DNA of 40,050 bases from Candidatus Rariloculus versatilis (GTDB taxonomy: Bacteria; Pseudomonadota; Gammaproteobacteria; Steroidobacterales; Rariloculaceae): positions 1 to 40,050 of the forward strand of contig JAQAJI010000009.1 of assembly GCA_028278665.1 (NCBI GenBank), in the 5' to 3' direction. The notes beneath the pieces are model-generated. The model made no database searches, was not told where the DNA came from, and was given only the letters and a program-made list of their open reading frames with translations. Both the position numbers and the translations under genes were made by a program. Positions 30,216 to 38,754 of this stretch are shown here, piece by piece. Position 1 is the stretch's first letter, and every line of letters begins with the position of its first letter.

Positions 30216-30617
30216 ATGCGGATATCGACGTGGAGCCTCGCCTGTGCGCTGCTCGTACTCGGCGCTGTCGGGGCTGCGAGCGCGCAAGAGGGCCATCCGC
30301 TCAAGGGCTCATGGATCGGCACCTGGGAGTCGAACGAAACTCACGGGGAATTTGTTCTCGTCGTGCTCGACTGGGACGGCGAGCGGGTCTCGGGCATCAT
30401 CAATCCTGGCACGGACAACATCGAGATCGCCGAGGCAACGCTCGATCCGGCCGAGTGGACCATCCGCATCGAAGCCGACGCGGCGGATCGCGACGGCAAC
30501 GCGGTTCATTACATGATCGAGGGCACGATCGAGGATCTCGAGCTGCCAAACCGCTATATCACCGGAACCTGGCAGCATGATGGCGGCGGCGGTGCGTTCG
30601 AGATTCGCAGGCAGTAG
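30216..30617 (+). CDS. Small secreted protein of unknown function
   Basis: 133 residues from ATG 30216 with AAGGAG eight bases upstream. A signal peptide of about 23 residues ends ASAQEG. The mature protein starts LKGSWIGTWESN and alternates short hydrophobic strands (FVLVVLDWDGERVSGIINPG; RYITGTWQHDGGGGAFEI), suggesting a small beta-barrel, lipocalin-like but without a diagnostic motif. It precedes the fused DUF6152-type gene by 31 bases and is probably co-transcribed with it. Ends with TAG. Confidence 0.8.
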   Translation: MRISTWSLACALLVLGAVGAASAQEGHPLKGSWIGTWESNETHGEFVLVVLDWDGERVSGIINPGTDNIEIAEATLDPAEWTIRIEADAADRDGNAVHYMIEGTIEDLELPNRYITGTWQHDGGGGAFEIRRQ

Positions 30618-30648
30618 CCGGCATGGCGCGCAGAGGCAGGAGCTGCCC

Positions 30649-31782
30649 ATGACAACAGCAGACGTGAATTCGCGTTCGACGGCAGCGATGCTCGCGACGG
30701 CCCTGGTCGCGTTCGCCCCGGCGGCGGCCTTCGCGCACCACCCGATTCACGGCAAGTTCGACCCCGCTGCGGATCTGACGCTGACCGGAGTCGTGACGTA
30801 TGTCGACTGGCGCAATCCCCACGCGCACGTCTTCATGAACGTGGGCCAGGGAGACGAAACGCTGAACTGGGCGGTTGAACTGGAGAGTCCGATCGATCTC
30901 GAGGCGAACGGCTGGACGCAGGCCACGGTGCTGCCCGGCGACGCGATCACCGTAGCCGGCATCGTCGCGCGCGACGGCACGCGCCAGATCTGGGGCGAGA
31001 CGGTCGTTCGCAGCGACAGCGGCAGCCAGGTCTTTGAAGTGTCGCTCGAAGCGCCTCCGCCGCCGCTCGCGCCGCGGCCGGCGCCTCGCTGGCCCGACGG
31101 ACGACCGGCACTCGGCGGAACGGCCGACGCCATCGACGGCTACTGGAGCTTCCCGAGTGCGACGGCGCTCGTCGAGGACGGCGTCGACGTCGCGATGAAC
31201 TCGAGCGGCCTGCTCGAGAATCCCGATGACGCGGGAAGCGTCGCCCCGATGCAGCCCTGGGCGCTGGCACTGTACCGCCACCGCCAGGACCGTTCGCTCC
31301 GGGACGACCCGATGTACCTCAACTGCAAGCCGCCCGGGGGTCCGCGCCAGTACATGTCCCATCACGGGTTTCAGCTCATCGAGGACCGTGAGCGCGAGCG
31401 GGTCTTCGTGCTGCTTGGAAGCGGCAACCGCAACTACCGGGTCATCTACCTCGACGGGCGCGAGCATGTCGGTCAGGTCGGCGGCGACGACGACAATCCG
31501 CTCTATTACGGGCGCTCTGTCGGAAACTGGGAAGGCGATACGCTCGTCGTCGACACGCGCGGATTCAACGAGGATTTCTGGTTTACGAGCGGCGGCCTTC
31601 CTCATACGAGCCAACTCAGGCTCATCGAGCGGTTCACGCGAACGAATCTCGAGACGCTTGAGTACGCAGTGACTATCGAGGACCCGGGTGCCTACACGCG
31701 ATCGTGGACGAGTAGCTGGACGCTGCGCTGGGTCGGCGGCGAAGACCTGCCGTTTCATCTTTGTCAGCACAACAGGCCTTGA
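30649..31782 (+). CDS. Secreted two-domain protein: DUF6152-like domain fused to GDTLVVD-family domain
   Basis: 377 residues from ATG 30649 (GGAG six bases upstream; the upstream ATG 30577 lies inside the previous gene). The signal peptide ends AAAFAHH. Domain 1 (about 27-135) has HHPIHGKFDPAADLTLTG, VVTYVDWRNPHAHVFMNV and ITVAGIVARDGTRQIWGE, like the DUF6152 proteins; the conserved His pair starts the mature chain. A Pro-rich linker (APPPPLAPRPAPRWP) follows. Domain 2 has YLDGREHVG, GRSVGNWEGDTLVVDTRG, FNEDFWFTSGGLPHTSQL and VTIEDPGAYTRSW. The same two domains occur as separate genes immediately downstream. Biochemical role unknown. Confidence 0.85.
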   Translation: MTTADVNSRSTAAMLATALVAFAPAAAFAHHPIHGKFDPAADLTLTGVVTYVDWRNPHAHVFMNVGQGDETLNWAVELESPIDLEANGWTQATVLPGDAITVAGIVARDGTRQIWGETVVRSDSGSQVFEVSLEAPPPPLAPRPAPRWPDGRPALGGTADAIDGYWSFPSATALVEDGVDVAMNSSGLLENPDDAGSVAPMQPWALALYRHRQDRSLRDDPMYLNCKPPGGPRQYMSHHGFQLIEDRERERVFVLLGSGNRNYRVIYLDGREHVGQVGGDDDNPLYYGRSVGNWEGDTLVVDTRGFNEDFWFTSGGLPHTSQLRLIERFTRTNLETLEYAVTIEDPGAYTRSWTSSWTLRWVGGEDLPFHLCQHNRP

Positions 31783-31801
31783 GTAACACGCGAGGGCGAC
31801 A

Positions 31802-31830
31802 CTGCCAGCGCAACGATGTTGAAGTAGAAT
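31802..31830 (+). promoter_or_regulatory. Candidate promoter of the DUF6152 gene
   Basis: CTGCCA (31802-31807) and TAGAAT (31825-31830) are exactly 17 bases apart. The -10 box is followed by CG as before the amidase and MBL operons. It begins about 20 bases after the fused gene ends, so the split pair may be transcribed separately. Confidence 0.45.
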
Positions 31831-31876
31831 CGAGGGGAAACGCCTCGGCCTGGAGGCAACTATTTGGAGCCGTGAA

Positions 31877-32293
31877 ATGAAAGTACATGTTCTTGCTGGA
31901 GTGGTCGCAGCCGGCACGCTGCTGGCGGGAGCGCAGAGCATTGCGCATCATTCGTTCTCTGCGGAGTTCGACAGCAACAAGCCGATTTCCCTGACCGGCA
32001 TCGTCACCAACATCGAATGGACCAACCCGCACGTCTGGTTCTACATCAACGTTCGGGACGAGGAATCAGGCGAAGTCGTGAACTGGGGCGCGGAAATGGG
32101 CCCGCCGCACGGGCTGCAACGCCGGGGCTGGCGCCGCAATTCGCTGCAGATCGGCGAGGAAGTCTCGGTTGACGGTTTCCTTGCACGCAACGGCAGCAAC
32201 CGTCTCAACGCGAGATCGGTGACGCTGACCGCGACGGGCGGGCGGCCGGGCGAGACGCTCGACGCGAATTCCAGTCGCCAGGGCGACGAATGA
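31877..32293 (+). CDS. DUF6152 family secreted protein
   Basis: 138 residues from ATG 31877 (GGAG seven bases upstream). The signal peptide ends AQSIAHH. The mature part begins HHSFSAEFDSNKPISLTG, then IVTNIEWTNPHVWFYINV, VNWGAEMGPPHGL and SVDGFLARNGSNRLNARS, which is the DUF6152 pattern as I know it. A beta-rich small domain whose N-terminal His-His could bind metal, but no function is established. One base separates its TGA from the next ATG (TGAGATG), so the two are tightly coupled; together they mirror the fused protein at 30649. Confidence 0.88.
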   Translation: MKVHVLAGVVAAGTLLAGAQSIAHHSFSAEFDSNKPISLTGIVTNIEWTNPHVWFYINVRDEESGEVVNWGAEMGPPHGLQRRGWRRNSLQIGEEVSVDGFLARNGSNRLNARSVTLTATGGRPGETLDANSSRQGDE

Positions 32294-32294
32294 G

Positions 32295-33107
32295 ATGCGC
32301 GGACGTAACCGCCTGATTATGATCGTCGCCGCGGCACTGCTCGCGACGGCGCTGCCGAGCGAGTGGGCGGACGCACAGCGCCGCCAACGCGATCCGGACG
32401 CACCGCCGCCCGGTCCCGTGCCGCGTACGGCTGACGACAAGGTCATGCTGACCGGAGGCCCGGGGGACGAGACAGGGGTGTGGGAGCCAATGTTCGGGAT
32501 TTTCGACCCGATCGCGCCGGCCGACGAAGTCCCGTTCCAGCCCTGGGCGCGCGCACTGTATGACGCGCGCCAGATCCACGAGCTCGAGCCGCACGCGCGG
32601 TGCAAGGCGTCGGGCATCTCGCGGCAGTTTCTGACGCCTTACGGGGTGGAGATCCTCGAACTGCCGGAACTCAAGCGTCTGTATATCTTCGACATCGGCG
32701 GGCCGCATACCTTCCGCACCGTTTACATGGACGGGCGCACGCATCCGAAGAACCCGACGCCGACGAACTACGGCCACGCGATCGGCTGGTGGGAAGGCGA
32801 TACGCTCGTCATCGACAGCGTCGGGTTCAATGAGGACTTCTGGTTCGAACGCCGCGGCCTGCCGCACACGGAACAACTGCACACGATCGAGCGCCTGACG
32901 CGCGTTGACGCATCGACGATCGAGTACCGCGTCACCATCGATGATCCCGGAGCCTACACTGCACCATGGACGGGCGGATTCGACCTCAATTGGGAACAAG
33001 GCACGGAACTTTTCGAGTACATCTGCCAGGAAGCCAACTACGCGCACGAACTCATGGTGGGCAGCGAAGCATCGTCCGTCGACCGAAGCAGCCCGATCGT
33101 TCCCTGA
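32295..33107 (+). CDS. Secreted GDTLVVD-family protein
   Basis: 270 residues from ATG 32295. Signal peptide about 1-25 (ending WADAQ). Mature landmarks: VYMDGRTHPKNPTP, NYGHAIGWWEGDTLVIDSVG, FNEDFWFERRGLPHTEQL, HTIERLTRVD and VTIDDPGAYTAPW, closest in this window to domain 2 of the fused protein at 30649. The N-terminal part PGDETGVWEPMFGIFDP and YDARQIHELEPHARCKA shows a single Cys typical of the family. Coupled to the DUF6152 gene upstream; the P450 gene follows after 51 bases. Confidence 0.87.
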   Translation: MRGRNRLIMIVAAALLATALPSEWADAQRRQRDPDAPPPGPVPRTADDKVMLTGGPGDETGVWEPMFGIFDPIAPADEVPFQPWARALYDARQIHELEPHARCKASGISRQFLTPYGVEILELPELKRLYIFDIGGPHTFRTVYMDGRTHPKNPTPTNYGHAIGWWEGDTLVIDSVGFNEDFWFERRGLPHTEQLHTIERLTRVDASTIEYRVTIDDPGAYTAPWTGGFDLNWEQGTELFEYICQEANYAHELMVGSEASSVDRSSPIVP

Positions 33108-33158
33108 CCGTCTGCGTCTGGAAGATTACCCGACCGTTCGCGGCCCTGAGCGAAGCTG

Positions 33159-34415
33159 ATGGCTTTTGACGAGGTCATCCGAGGCGCACTCGCGGGCGTC
33201 GCGAGCGCGGGTGAACGTCTGCGCAGCGGTGTCAGCTACAACCCGCTGTCCGCCGCAACTGTCCAGGACCCCTACCCGGTCTATGCGGCGTTGCGAGCAC
33301 GCTCGCCAGTACACCGCAGTCGAGTGATGAATGCGTGGCTCCTGACCCGGCACGCCGACATCGACGCCATCCTTCGCGACCACCGGCGCTTTGGGAACGA
33401 TCCGCGCAAGGGCACGCTGAGCAGGCAGCAGAGTTCGCGGCTACCGCCCGCTGAAGAGTTCTCGATGCTCCTGCTCGACCCGCCCGATCACACCCGGCTG
33501 CGCTCGCTGGTGAACAAGGCCTTCACGCCGCGGGCCGTCAACGCGCTCGAACCGCGCATTCGCAGCATCCTGGCGTCGCTGCTGGACGAGATTGACGACC
33601 TTGCCGGCTTCAACCTCATCGATGCGATTGCCCGGCCGCTGCCGATCATCGTGATTGCCGAGATGCTCGGCGTTCCTCCGCGGGATCGGGAACTCTTCAA
33701 GCGCTGGTCGATCGAACGCGCCCGGCTGCTCGAACCGACGATAAGCCGGCGCGAACGCGATTCGGCATTCGGTACTCTGGAGGCGTTCGACGACTACTTC
33801 CGCTCGGTCATCAAGGCGCGGCGTGCAGAACCGCGCGACGATCTGGTAAGCGCGCTGGTCCAGGCGCACGACGAACACGACAGCCTGAACGAGCGCGAGA
33901 CGCTCAACATGCTGCGGCTGATTCTCATCGCGGGCAACGAAACCACCACGAACCTGATCGGCAACGGCATCCTGGCGCTGCTTCGCCACCCGGACGAACT
34001 CGAGCGGCTACGCGCGGCGCCTGAACTCATACCGTCGGCCGTCGAGGAACTGCTGCGCTTCGATTCGCCTGTACAGCTCGACACCCGGCGCGTGCTCACC
34101 GACTGCGAGGTCAATGGCGTTGCGCTCGGCGAACGCGACAACATGATTCTTGCACTTGGCGCGGCCAACCGTGACCCGGAAGCGTTCGAGAACCCGGACC
34201 GGCTCGATGTGGGGCGCGGCATCCGCTCGCACCTGTCGTTCGGGCGCGGCATCCATCACTGTCTTGGCGCCCCCCTGGCGCGGCTCGAAGGACGAATCGT
34301 GCTGGAGATGCTGCTCGAGCGCTACCGCGAAATCCGCCTGCTCACGGACAGACCAAGGTTTCGCAAGGCGGTCGTGCTTCGCGGCCTGAGTTCGCTACCG
34401 GTCAGATTCGCCTGA
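33159..34415 (+). CDS. Cytochrome P450
   Basis: A 418-residue soluble bacterial P450 monooxygenase. ATG 33159. The I-helix oxygen-binding motif is AGNETTTN near 258, the K-helix ExxR is in VEELLRFDSPVQ, and the haem-binding loop FGRGIHHCLGAPLAR has Cys368. The early LLLDPPDHTRLRSLVNKAFTPRAV is typical of class I bacterial P450s such as the CYP107-like group. No ferredoxin or ferredoxin reductase gene is next to it, so electrons must come from partners elsewhere. It lies just after the DUF6152/GDTLVVD genes and could share their transcript. The substrate is unknown. Confidence 0.94.
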   Translation: MAFDEVIRGALAGVASAGERLRSGVSYNPLSAATVQDPYPVYAALRARSPVHRSRVMNAWLLTRHADIDAILRDHRRFGNDPRKGTLSRQQSSRLPPAEEFSMLLLDPPDHTRLRSLVNKAFTPRAVNALEPRIRSILASLLDEIDDLAGFNLIDAIARPLPIIVIAEMLGVPPRDRELFKRWSIERARLLEPTISRRERDSAFGTLEAFDDYFRSVIKARRAEPRDDLVSALVQAHDEHDSLNERETLNMLRLILIAGNETTTNLIGNGILALLRHPDELERLRAAPELIPSAVEELLRFDSPVQLDTRRVLTDCEVNGVALGERDNMILALGAANRDPEAFENPDRLDVGRGIRSHLSFGRGIHHCLGAPLARLEGRIVLEMLLERYREIRLLTDRPRFRKAVVLRGLSSLPVRFA

Positions 34416-34458
34416 GGCTGTGATCGGAGCGAAGCGCTCGGTAGCGTGGTGCCGGGCA

Positions 34459-34472
34459 GCGAATGGATTCGC
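34459..34472. other. Small palindrome in the convergent gap after the P450 gene
   Basis: GCGAAT-GG-ATTCGC is a perfect six-base-arm inverted repeat in the 176-base gap between the convergent P450 and secreted-protein genes. GAGCG-AAG-CGCTC lies just before it. Neither is followed by a T-run, so a role in ending transcription is only possible. Confidence 0.2.
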
Positions 34473-34591
34473 GAACCCGGAAATCCGGCCGGTATGAACC
34501 AACTACCCTGCCGAGTTAACGCAATGCGGTGGCCGGACCGGCCACACGCGCGCCTGAATCGCGGCAGCGCGGCCGGCCTGCCCGCCTTTGC

Positions 34592-35704
34592 CTACTGATG
34601 CACGTAGTCTTCGTCGAACCAGAAGTCCGGGTCCGTCAGCGGGGGCTTTTCACCGGGCGAGTACTGACTGACGACTCCGTCGTCGGTAACGAACCACTGT
34701 GAACCTTCGACGCAATCCCACTGATGCGGCCAGACGCGCTCCTTCGCCTCGGCCGAGCGGTCGTCTTCCTTGTAGTAGGCGACGACGGTGTGCCAGGGCT
34801 CGACGAAGGTCGGGTCGTACATCGTGATTTCGATTTCGATGCGCTCGGTCGGAATGTACTCGGCGCCGAACGTTTCTGGTTCGATCTCAACGCCTTCGGC
34901 CATCGGATCGACCTTGCGCCAGCGTTCAATGGTTTGCATCTGGCTCGTCTGGCGCGGCATGTTGCGCTGCAGGATGCCTTCCTTGATCCCCTTGGTCCAG
35001 ATCGTGAGAACATCCTCGTCCCAGAAGCCGATCGAATAGCCCAGCCATTCATTCGTCAGCCATTCCTCGGACGGATGCGAGCGTCCGTCCGTAAATACGC
35101 GCCTGAACTGATTGACCATCTCGCTGCCGAGCACCGTCTTGTCGGGCGCCAGGAAATTCTCCCGGTAGCCGTACTCGGTGAACCAGCGCGGGAAGTTGGG
35201 CGGCAGGCAGAACGAGAGCGGGTCGATGGCGTGGTCCTCTCTCCACATCTGGAAGTCGCGCTCGAAGACCTCGCGCGCTTCCGGAGTCAGCCGCACGGCC
35301 ATGCCCTCGGGCGTCGAATGCCGGCCGACGATCGCGATCTCACCCGTGGAATTCTCCGTGCCCCAGTGCCCGCTCCAGTCCGGCAGGCTCGCCATGGTGT
35401 GCTCGGACGGACCGCCGCGGCTCTCGGCATCCTCGAGCAGCGCGTTGTAGTGCTCTTCGGCCGATGCGTAGCCGCAAGGCCCGCCGGGCAACTCGAAGGA
35501 CCCCCAGACGGTCGTGAACTCAAACCGCGCCGACACGCTCTGTGAGGTACCGAGCTCGGGAAATTGCTCCGCAAGCGGCACGCACTCCGCAGCAGCATCG
35601 CCGCTCTGAGCCCATGCGGCCTCACCTGCCGAAAAAAGGATCGCAACTCCCGCGAGAAACATCCCTGCCACGGTCGCCAGACCGCCAAGATATTTGTTGA
35701 TCAT
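34592..35704 (-). CDS. Secreted protein, long divergent member of the GDTLVVD family
   Basis: 370 residues from ATG 35704. The signal peptide runs to about residue 33 (GEAAWAQS). The middle contains FTDGRSHPSEEW, LGYSIGFWDEDVLTIWTKG and MQTIERWRKVDP, aligning with DGRxHP, GxSxGxWxGDxLVVD and TIERxxRxD of the other members, but GD is ED and VVD is IWT. It is about 100 residues longer, with an N-terminal part holding CVPLAEQFPELG and a C-terminal QWDCVEGSQWFVTDDGV. Transcribed alone on the minus strand. Ends with TAG. Function unknown. Confidence 0.82.
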   Translation of the reverse strand: MINKYLGGLATVAGMFLAGVAILFSAGEAAWAQSGDAAAECVPLAEQFPELGTSQSVSARFEFTTVWGSFELPGGPCGYASAEEHYNALLEDAESRGGPSEHTMASLPDWSGHWGTENSTGEIAIVGRHSTPEGMAVRLTPEAREVFERDFQMWREDHAIDPLSFCLPPNFPRWFTEYGYRENFLAPDKTVLGSEMVNQFRRVFTDGRSHPSEEWLTNEWLGYSIGFWDEDVLTIWTKGIKEGILQRNMPRQTSQMQTIERWRKVDPMAEGVEIEPETFGAEYIPTERIEIEITMYDPTFVEPWHTVVAYYKEDDRSAEAKERVWPHQWDCVEGSQWFVTDDGVVSQYSPGEKPPLTDPDFWFDEDYVHQ

Positions 35705-35751
35705 TGCTCTACCACTCCACCATCAATCCGTCGCTATCGAACAGGTCATAG

Positions 35752-35760
35752 ATCATAGCA
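35752..35760 (-). promoter_or_regulatory. Candidate extended -10 promoter of the 34592-35704 gene
   Basis: On the minus strand TGC followed by TATGAT (35757-35752) is an extended -10 element about 48 bases before the ATG. No -35 at the expected distance. The rest of the 176-base gap before the MFS gene stop shows nothing else. Confidence 0.35.
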
Positions 35761-35880
35761 AAAGGTCGTTGCGCCGCCGTACTCGTCCTGCACCGCACCG
35801 CAGCATCATGCTGCGAGGCATCGCAAGTTCCTGCCAGGGCCGCACGGCCGGGGGCGCCGTGCAAGCCAATGGCAAAACTA

Positions 35881-37116
35881 TCAGGCGGCTTGTGCCGCGA
35901 CCTTGCCCGGCGCGGTCTCCTTGAGGAACAGGCACACGAAAATGCCGACCGCAACGCCGGCAATCGCAACATAGGACACATTCGGCAGACCATAGTTGTT
36001 CGCAACGAAACCGGCGATAACAGGCGCCACTCCGCCACCGAAGATCTCTCCGGCGCCTACGACGAGACCGATGGCCGACGAGATCAGGCCGACCGGAGCG
36101 GACTCGGTCGCGATGGGACCCGTGATCAGCGCGATGTTGCCCAGGCAGAAAAATGAGACGGCAAACAACGCAACAAACAGCGGCAACATGACGGCTCCGG
36201 TCGCGAAGAACCAGTACGCCGTTATGGTCGCGCCCACGAAGCCCAGGATCGCGAGCGGCTTGCGGCCGAACCTGTCAGACAAACCGGGCCAGCCGAACTG
36301 GCCGAAAAATCCTCCGAATCCGAGCGCCGAGGTCACGAGGCCCATTTGCGTGGGCGTCAATTCCAGCACGTTGATCAGATATACCGGCACCATGGCGCTC
36401 AGCACGAAGATGCAGGCCATGGCACAGAGCAGCGCGAGCATGCAAACGAGAATGTTTCGCGACTTGACGACCTCAAGCCAGCTACCGCCCGCCTGCGTCG
36501 CTCCGATGAGCTCACCGGCCTGCGTGTCCTTCGGCTCTCGCAATGTGAAGTACAACAGCGCGCCAATGATGAATCCGGGAATCGCAACCACCCAAAACAC
36601 CCCACGCCAGGACATGTAATTGAGCAACTGGGTCGCGATGATCGGCCCGAGCGCCAAGCCCAGCAGCGGAAAACCGCTTTGCTGCAAGCCCTGATTGAAG
36701 CCCCTGCGTTTTGGTTTCGAAGCGGCCGCGACCGCCGTGAAGCTCGTCGGGCAATAGCTGCCCTCCATCGCGCCCATGAAGGAGCGAATCACGATCAGTG
36801 CCGTGAGACCCTGGACCATGCCGGACAGGCCTGACATGAGCGAGAACAATATGATCGCCGGGATCAGGACCTTTCGATGGCCGATCTTGTCCGACAGGCG
36901 GCCGGAAAAGATTGCAAAAATTCCCCAGAGTATCCCGAGGGCGCCCGCGAGCGTCCCGATGTCACCCTCCCCAAGGCCGAGATCCTGAGCGATGAACGGG
37001 AATAACGGCGCGATGATCCACCGGTCGAGGCCGACAAGGCCAAAGCCGATACCGAGCAACGCGACCACTTTCCATTCATAGTCCGTGTCCCACTTGCCGT
37101 TGGTAGTCTGATTCAT
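35881..37116 (-). CDS. MFS transporter
   Basis: A 411-residue inner-membrane secondary transporter with 12 predicted hydrophobic segments. ATG 37116 has a strong GGGAGGA site. Landmarks: GLVGLDRWIIAPLFPFIAQD in the first segments, the loop 2-3 motif GRLSDKIGHRKVLI, loop 8-9 GLSDRFGRKPLAILG, and a cytoplasmic mid-loop with LREPKDTQAGE. This is the common organic-anion/sugar-acid type of major facilitator protein. The substrate is not identifiable; neighbouring oxidative enzymes make an organic acid plausible. Divergent from the Fur-controlled PepSY gene, though the 316-base gap leaves room for independent promoters. Confidence 0.92.
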   Translation of the reverse strand: MNQTTNGKWDTDYEWKVVALLGIGFGLVGLDRWIIAPLFPFIAQDLGLGEGDIGTLAGALGILWGIFAIFSGRLSDKIGHRKVLIPAIILFSLMSGLSGMVQGLTALIVIRSFMGAMEGSYCPTSFTAVAAASKPKRRGFNQGLQQSGFPLLGLALGPIIATQLLNYMSWRGVFWVVAIPGFIIGALLYFTLREPKDTQAGELIGATQAGGSWLEVVKSRNILVCMLALLCAMACIFVLSAMVPVYLINVLELTPTQMGLVTSALGFGGFFGQFGWPGLSDRFGRKPLAILGFVGATITAYWFFATGAVMLPLFVALFAVSFFCLGNIALITGPIATESAPVGLISSAIGLVVGAGEIFGGGVAPVIAGFVANNYGLPNVSYVAIAGVAVGIFVCLFLKETAPGKVAAQAA

Positions 37117-37357
37117 GCGTTCCTCCCTAGCCGGCTATCGAAACCGGGCGATTGTTATGGTTGGTTCTGCCGGTGCTGAAACATAGCGTTAAACGTGGTG
37201 GATTGCCATAGCCGCACGCCGTTGGATCGGGCCGGATTTCAATGCCGGCATGGGTCGAGTTCAACTGTATTGCCGGGTCCGGCGATATTTCCCGAAAAAT
37301 CTCTCACGCAACAAGACGTCTGATCCCGGATCCTGCAAACGACACTCACTCTCTTTT

Positions 37358-37382
37358 GCGAATGAGAATGATTTGCATTCGC
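37358..37382. promoter_or_regulatory. Fur box
   Basis: TGAGAATGATTTGCA (37363-37377) matches the 7-1-7 Fur consensus TGATAATnATTATCA at 11 of 14 defined positions. It is embedded in a larger palindrome whose outer arms GCGAATG (37358-37364) and CATTCGC (37376-37382) pair perfectly. It lies upstream of the PepSY gene and overlaps its likely -35 box, the usual position for iron-dependent repression. Confidence 0.8.
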
Positions 37383-37400
37383 TTCGGTTTCTGTTACGCT
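37373..37400 (+). promoter_or_regulatory. Candidate promoter of the PepSY gene, overlapping the Fur box
   Basis: TTGCAT (37373-37378) and TACGCT (37395-37400) are 16 bases apart; the -35 lies inside the Fur palindrome. Transcription would start near 37407, giving a leader of about 25 bases before GTG 37433. Confidence 0.45.
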
Positions 37401-37432
37401 TCGCTCCACCTCGGCGAAGGCGTACAAGGGAC

Positions 37433-38638
37433 GTGCTGCGCAAGACTCTATTCTGGACTCACCTCGTCTGCGGCGTGTTGACGGGCCTCGTAGTCATCAT
37501 GATGTCGGCAACGGGCGTCGTACAGACATACGAACGGCAGATGCTGGCATGGGCCGACCGCGCGCAGTTTGCCGACCCCGCGCCCGGGCAGGCGCCGCTT
37601 CCGGTTGCCGAACTGCTTGAAGCCGCAGGCCGTCAGGATCCGGAGTTCGAAGCAAGCTCATTCAGCCTTTCGAACGATCCTCGGGCGCCCGCGACGCTCA
37701 GCGCCGGCCGCTCGAGTTCGCTTCGTGTCGACCGCTATAGCGGCGAGGTCCTGGAACCCGCCGCTCCCGGCCTGCAGAGCTTCTTCAGCGCGATGACGGG
37801 CTGGCACCGCTGGTTCGATGCAAGCCGTGAGAACCGGGCCATCCCGCGTGCCATCACGGGCATCAGCAATCTGGTGTTCCTCTTTCTGATATTCAGCGGG
37901 CTCTATCTCTGGCTGCCGCCAACGTTCAGGTGGATCCGTTTCAGGACAAGGCTGCTGTTCAACAACAAGGCGGATACCGCCAAGGCGCGGGACTACAACT
38001 GGCATCACGTCATCGGTTTCTGGTCGGCGATTCCGCTCGCGGTCGTTGTCGCCACAGCGGTCGTGTTCTCTTACGGCTGGGCCAACGATCTCGTGTACCG
38101 GGTTTTCGGCGAGAACCCGCCCGGCGGAGCCGCTCCGGCCGCCGCACGCGTAGCGGAACCCGCTGCCGCCTCCTCCATTTCCTACAATGCGGATGCCACG
38201 AATTCTTTCCCGCTGAGTCTCGACGAACTCTTCGATCGTGCTTCAACGCAACTGCCGGACTGGCAAACGATCACGCTGACACTCCCGGACGCCGATTCGG
38301 CGACGGCGCAGTTCCGTATCGACCAGGGCAACGGCGGCCAGCCGCAGAAGCGGCACGATGTGACACTCGATATCCATACCGGGCAGGTCACGCTTCTACA
38401 GCCGTTCGACAGCCAGTCCCCTGGCAGGCAGGCACGCCTGTGGATTCGCTTCCTGCACACGGGCGAAGCGCTCGGTATCGTCGGCCAGACAGTCGCGGGC
38501 CTGGTCTCGCTGACAAGCCTGGTCATGGTCTGGACCGGGTTTGCGCTCGCCTGGCGGCGGCTGGTCACACCGCTGTTCCGGCGACGCCGGCCGGATCCGG
38601 CACCGCGAACGGTGGTTGCCGACACCGCGAAACTCTGA
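37433..38638 (+). CDS. PepSY-domain inner-membrane protein, iron-regulated (PiuB-like)
   Basis: 401 residues from GTG 37433, chosen because VLRKTLFWTHLVCGVLTGLVV is the standard start of this family, whereas earlier in-frame starts (to 37250) would read through the Fur box and promoter. Four membrane segments: about 10-32, one near 140-160 (LVFLFLIFSGLYLWLPP), one near 200-220 (IPLAVVVATAVVFSYGWAN) and one near 350-370. Conserved features are GWHRWFD, WHHVIGFWSAIPL and a C-terminal WIRFLHTGEALG. PepSY-associated membrane proteins are linked to iron acquisition, probably ferric-siderophore reduction, and often pair with TonB receptors. The Fur box supports this. Confidence 0.9.
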   Translation: MLRKTLFWTHLVCGVLTGLVVIMMSATGVVQTYERQMLAWADRAQFADPAPGQAPLPVAELLEAAGRQDPEFEASSFSLSNDPRAPATLSAGRSSSLRVDRYSGEVLEPAAPGLQSFFSAMTGWHRWFDASRENRAIPRAITGISNLVFLFLIFSGLYLWLPPTFRWIRFRTRLLFNNKADTAKARDYNWHHVIGFWSAIPLAVVVATAVVFSYGWANDLVYRVFGENPPGGAAPAAARVAEPAAASSISYNADATNSFPLSLDELFDRASTQLPDWQTITLTLPDADSATAQFRIDQGNGGQPQKRHDVTLDIHTGQVTLLQPFDSQSPGRQARLWIRFLHTGEALGIVGQTVAGLVSLTSLVMVWTGFALAWRRLVTPLFRRRRPDPAPRTVVADTAKL

Positions 38639-38754
38639 CGCCGTCCTGCTGAAGCGCCGGCGCAACGGGCACCGCCCTAACTGGACCCCTGCGCCGCAGG
38701 CTTACATGGAACAGGTTCATTGCGCGTCAGCGCAGCAAGCCCGCTGCGAAATTC

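Noticed and set aside
38639-38754. Terminator between the convergent PepSY and hflC genes
   Set aside because: The TGCGC-GTCA-GCGCA stem is only five pairs and no T-run follows on either strand.
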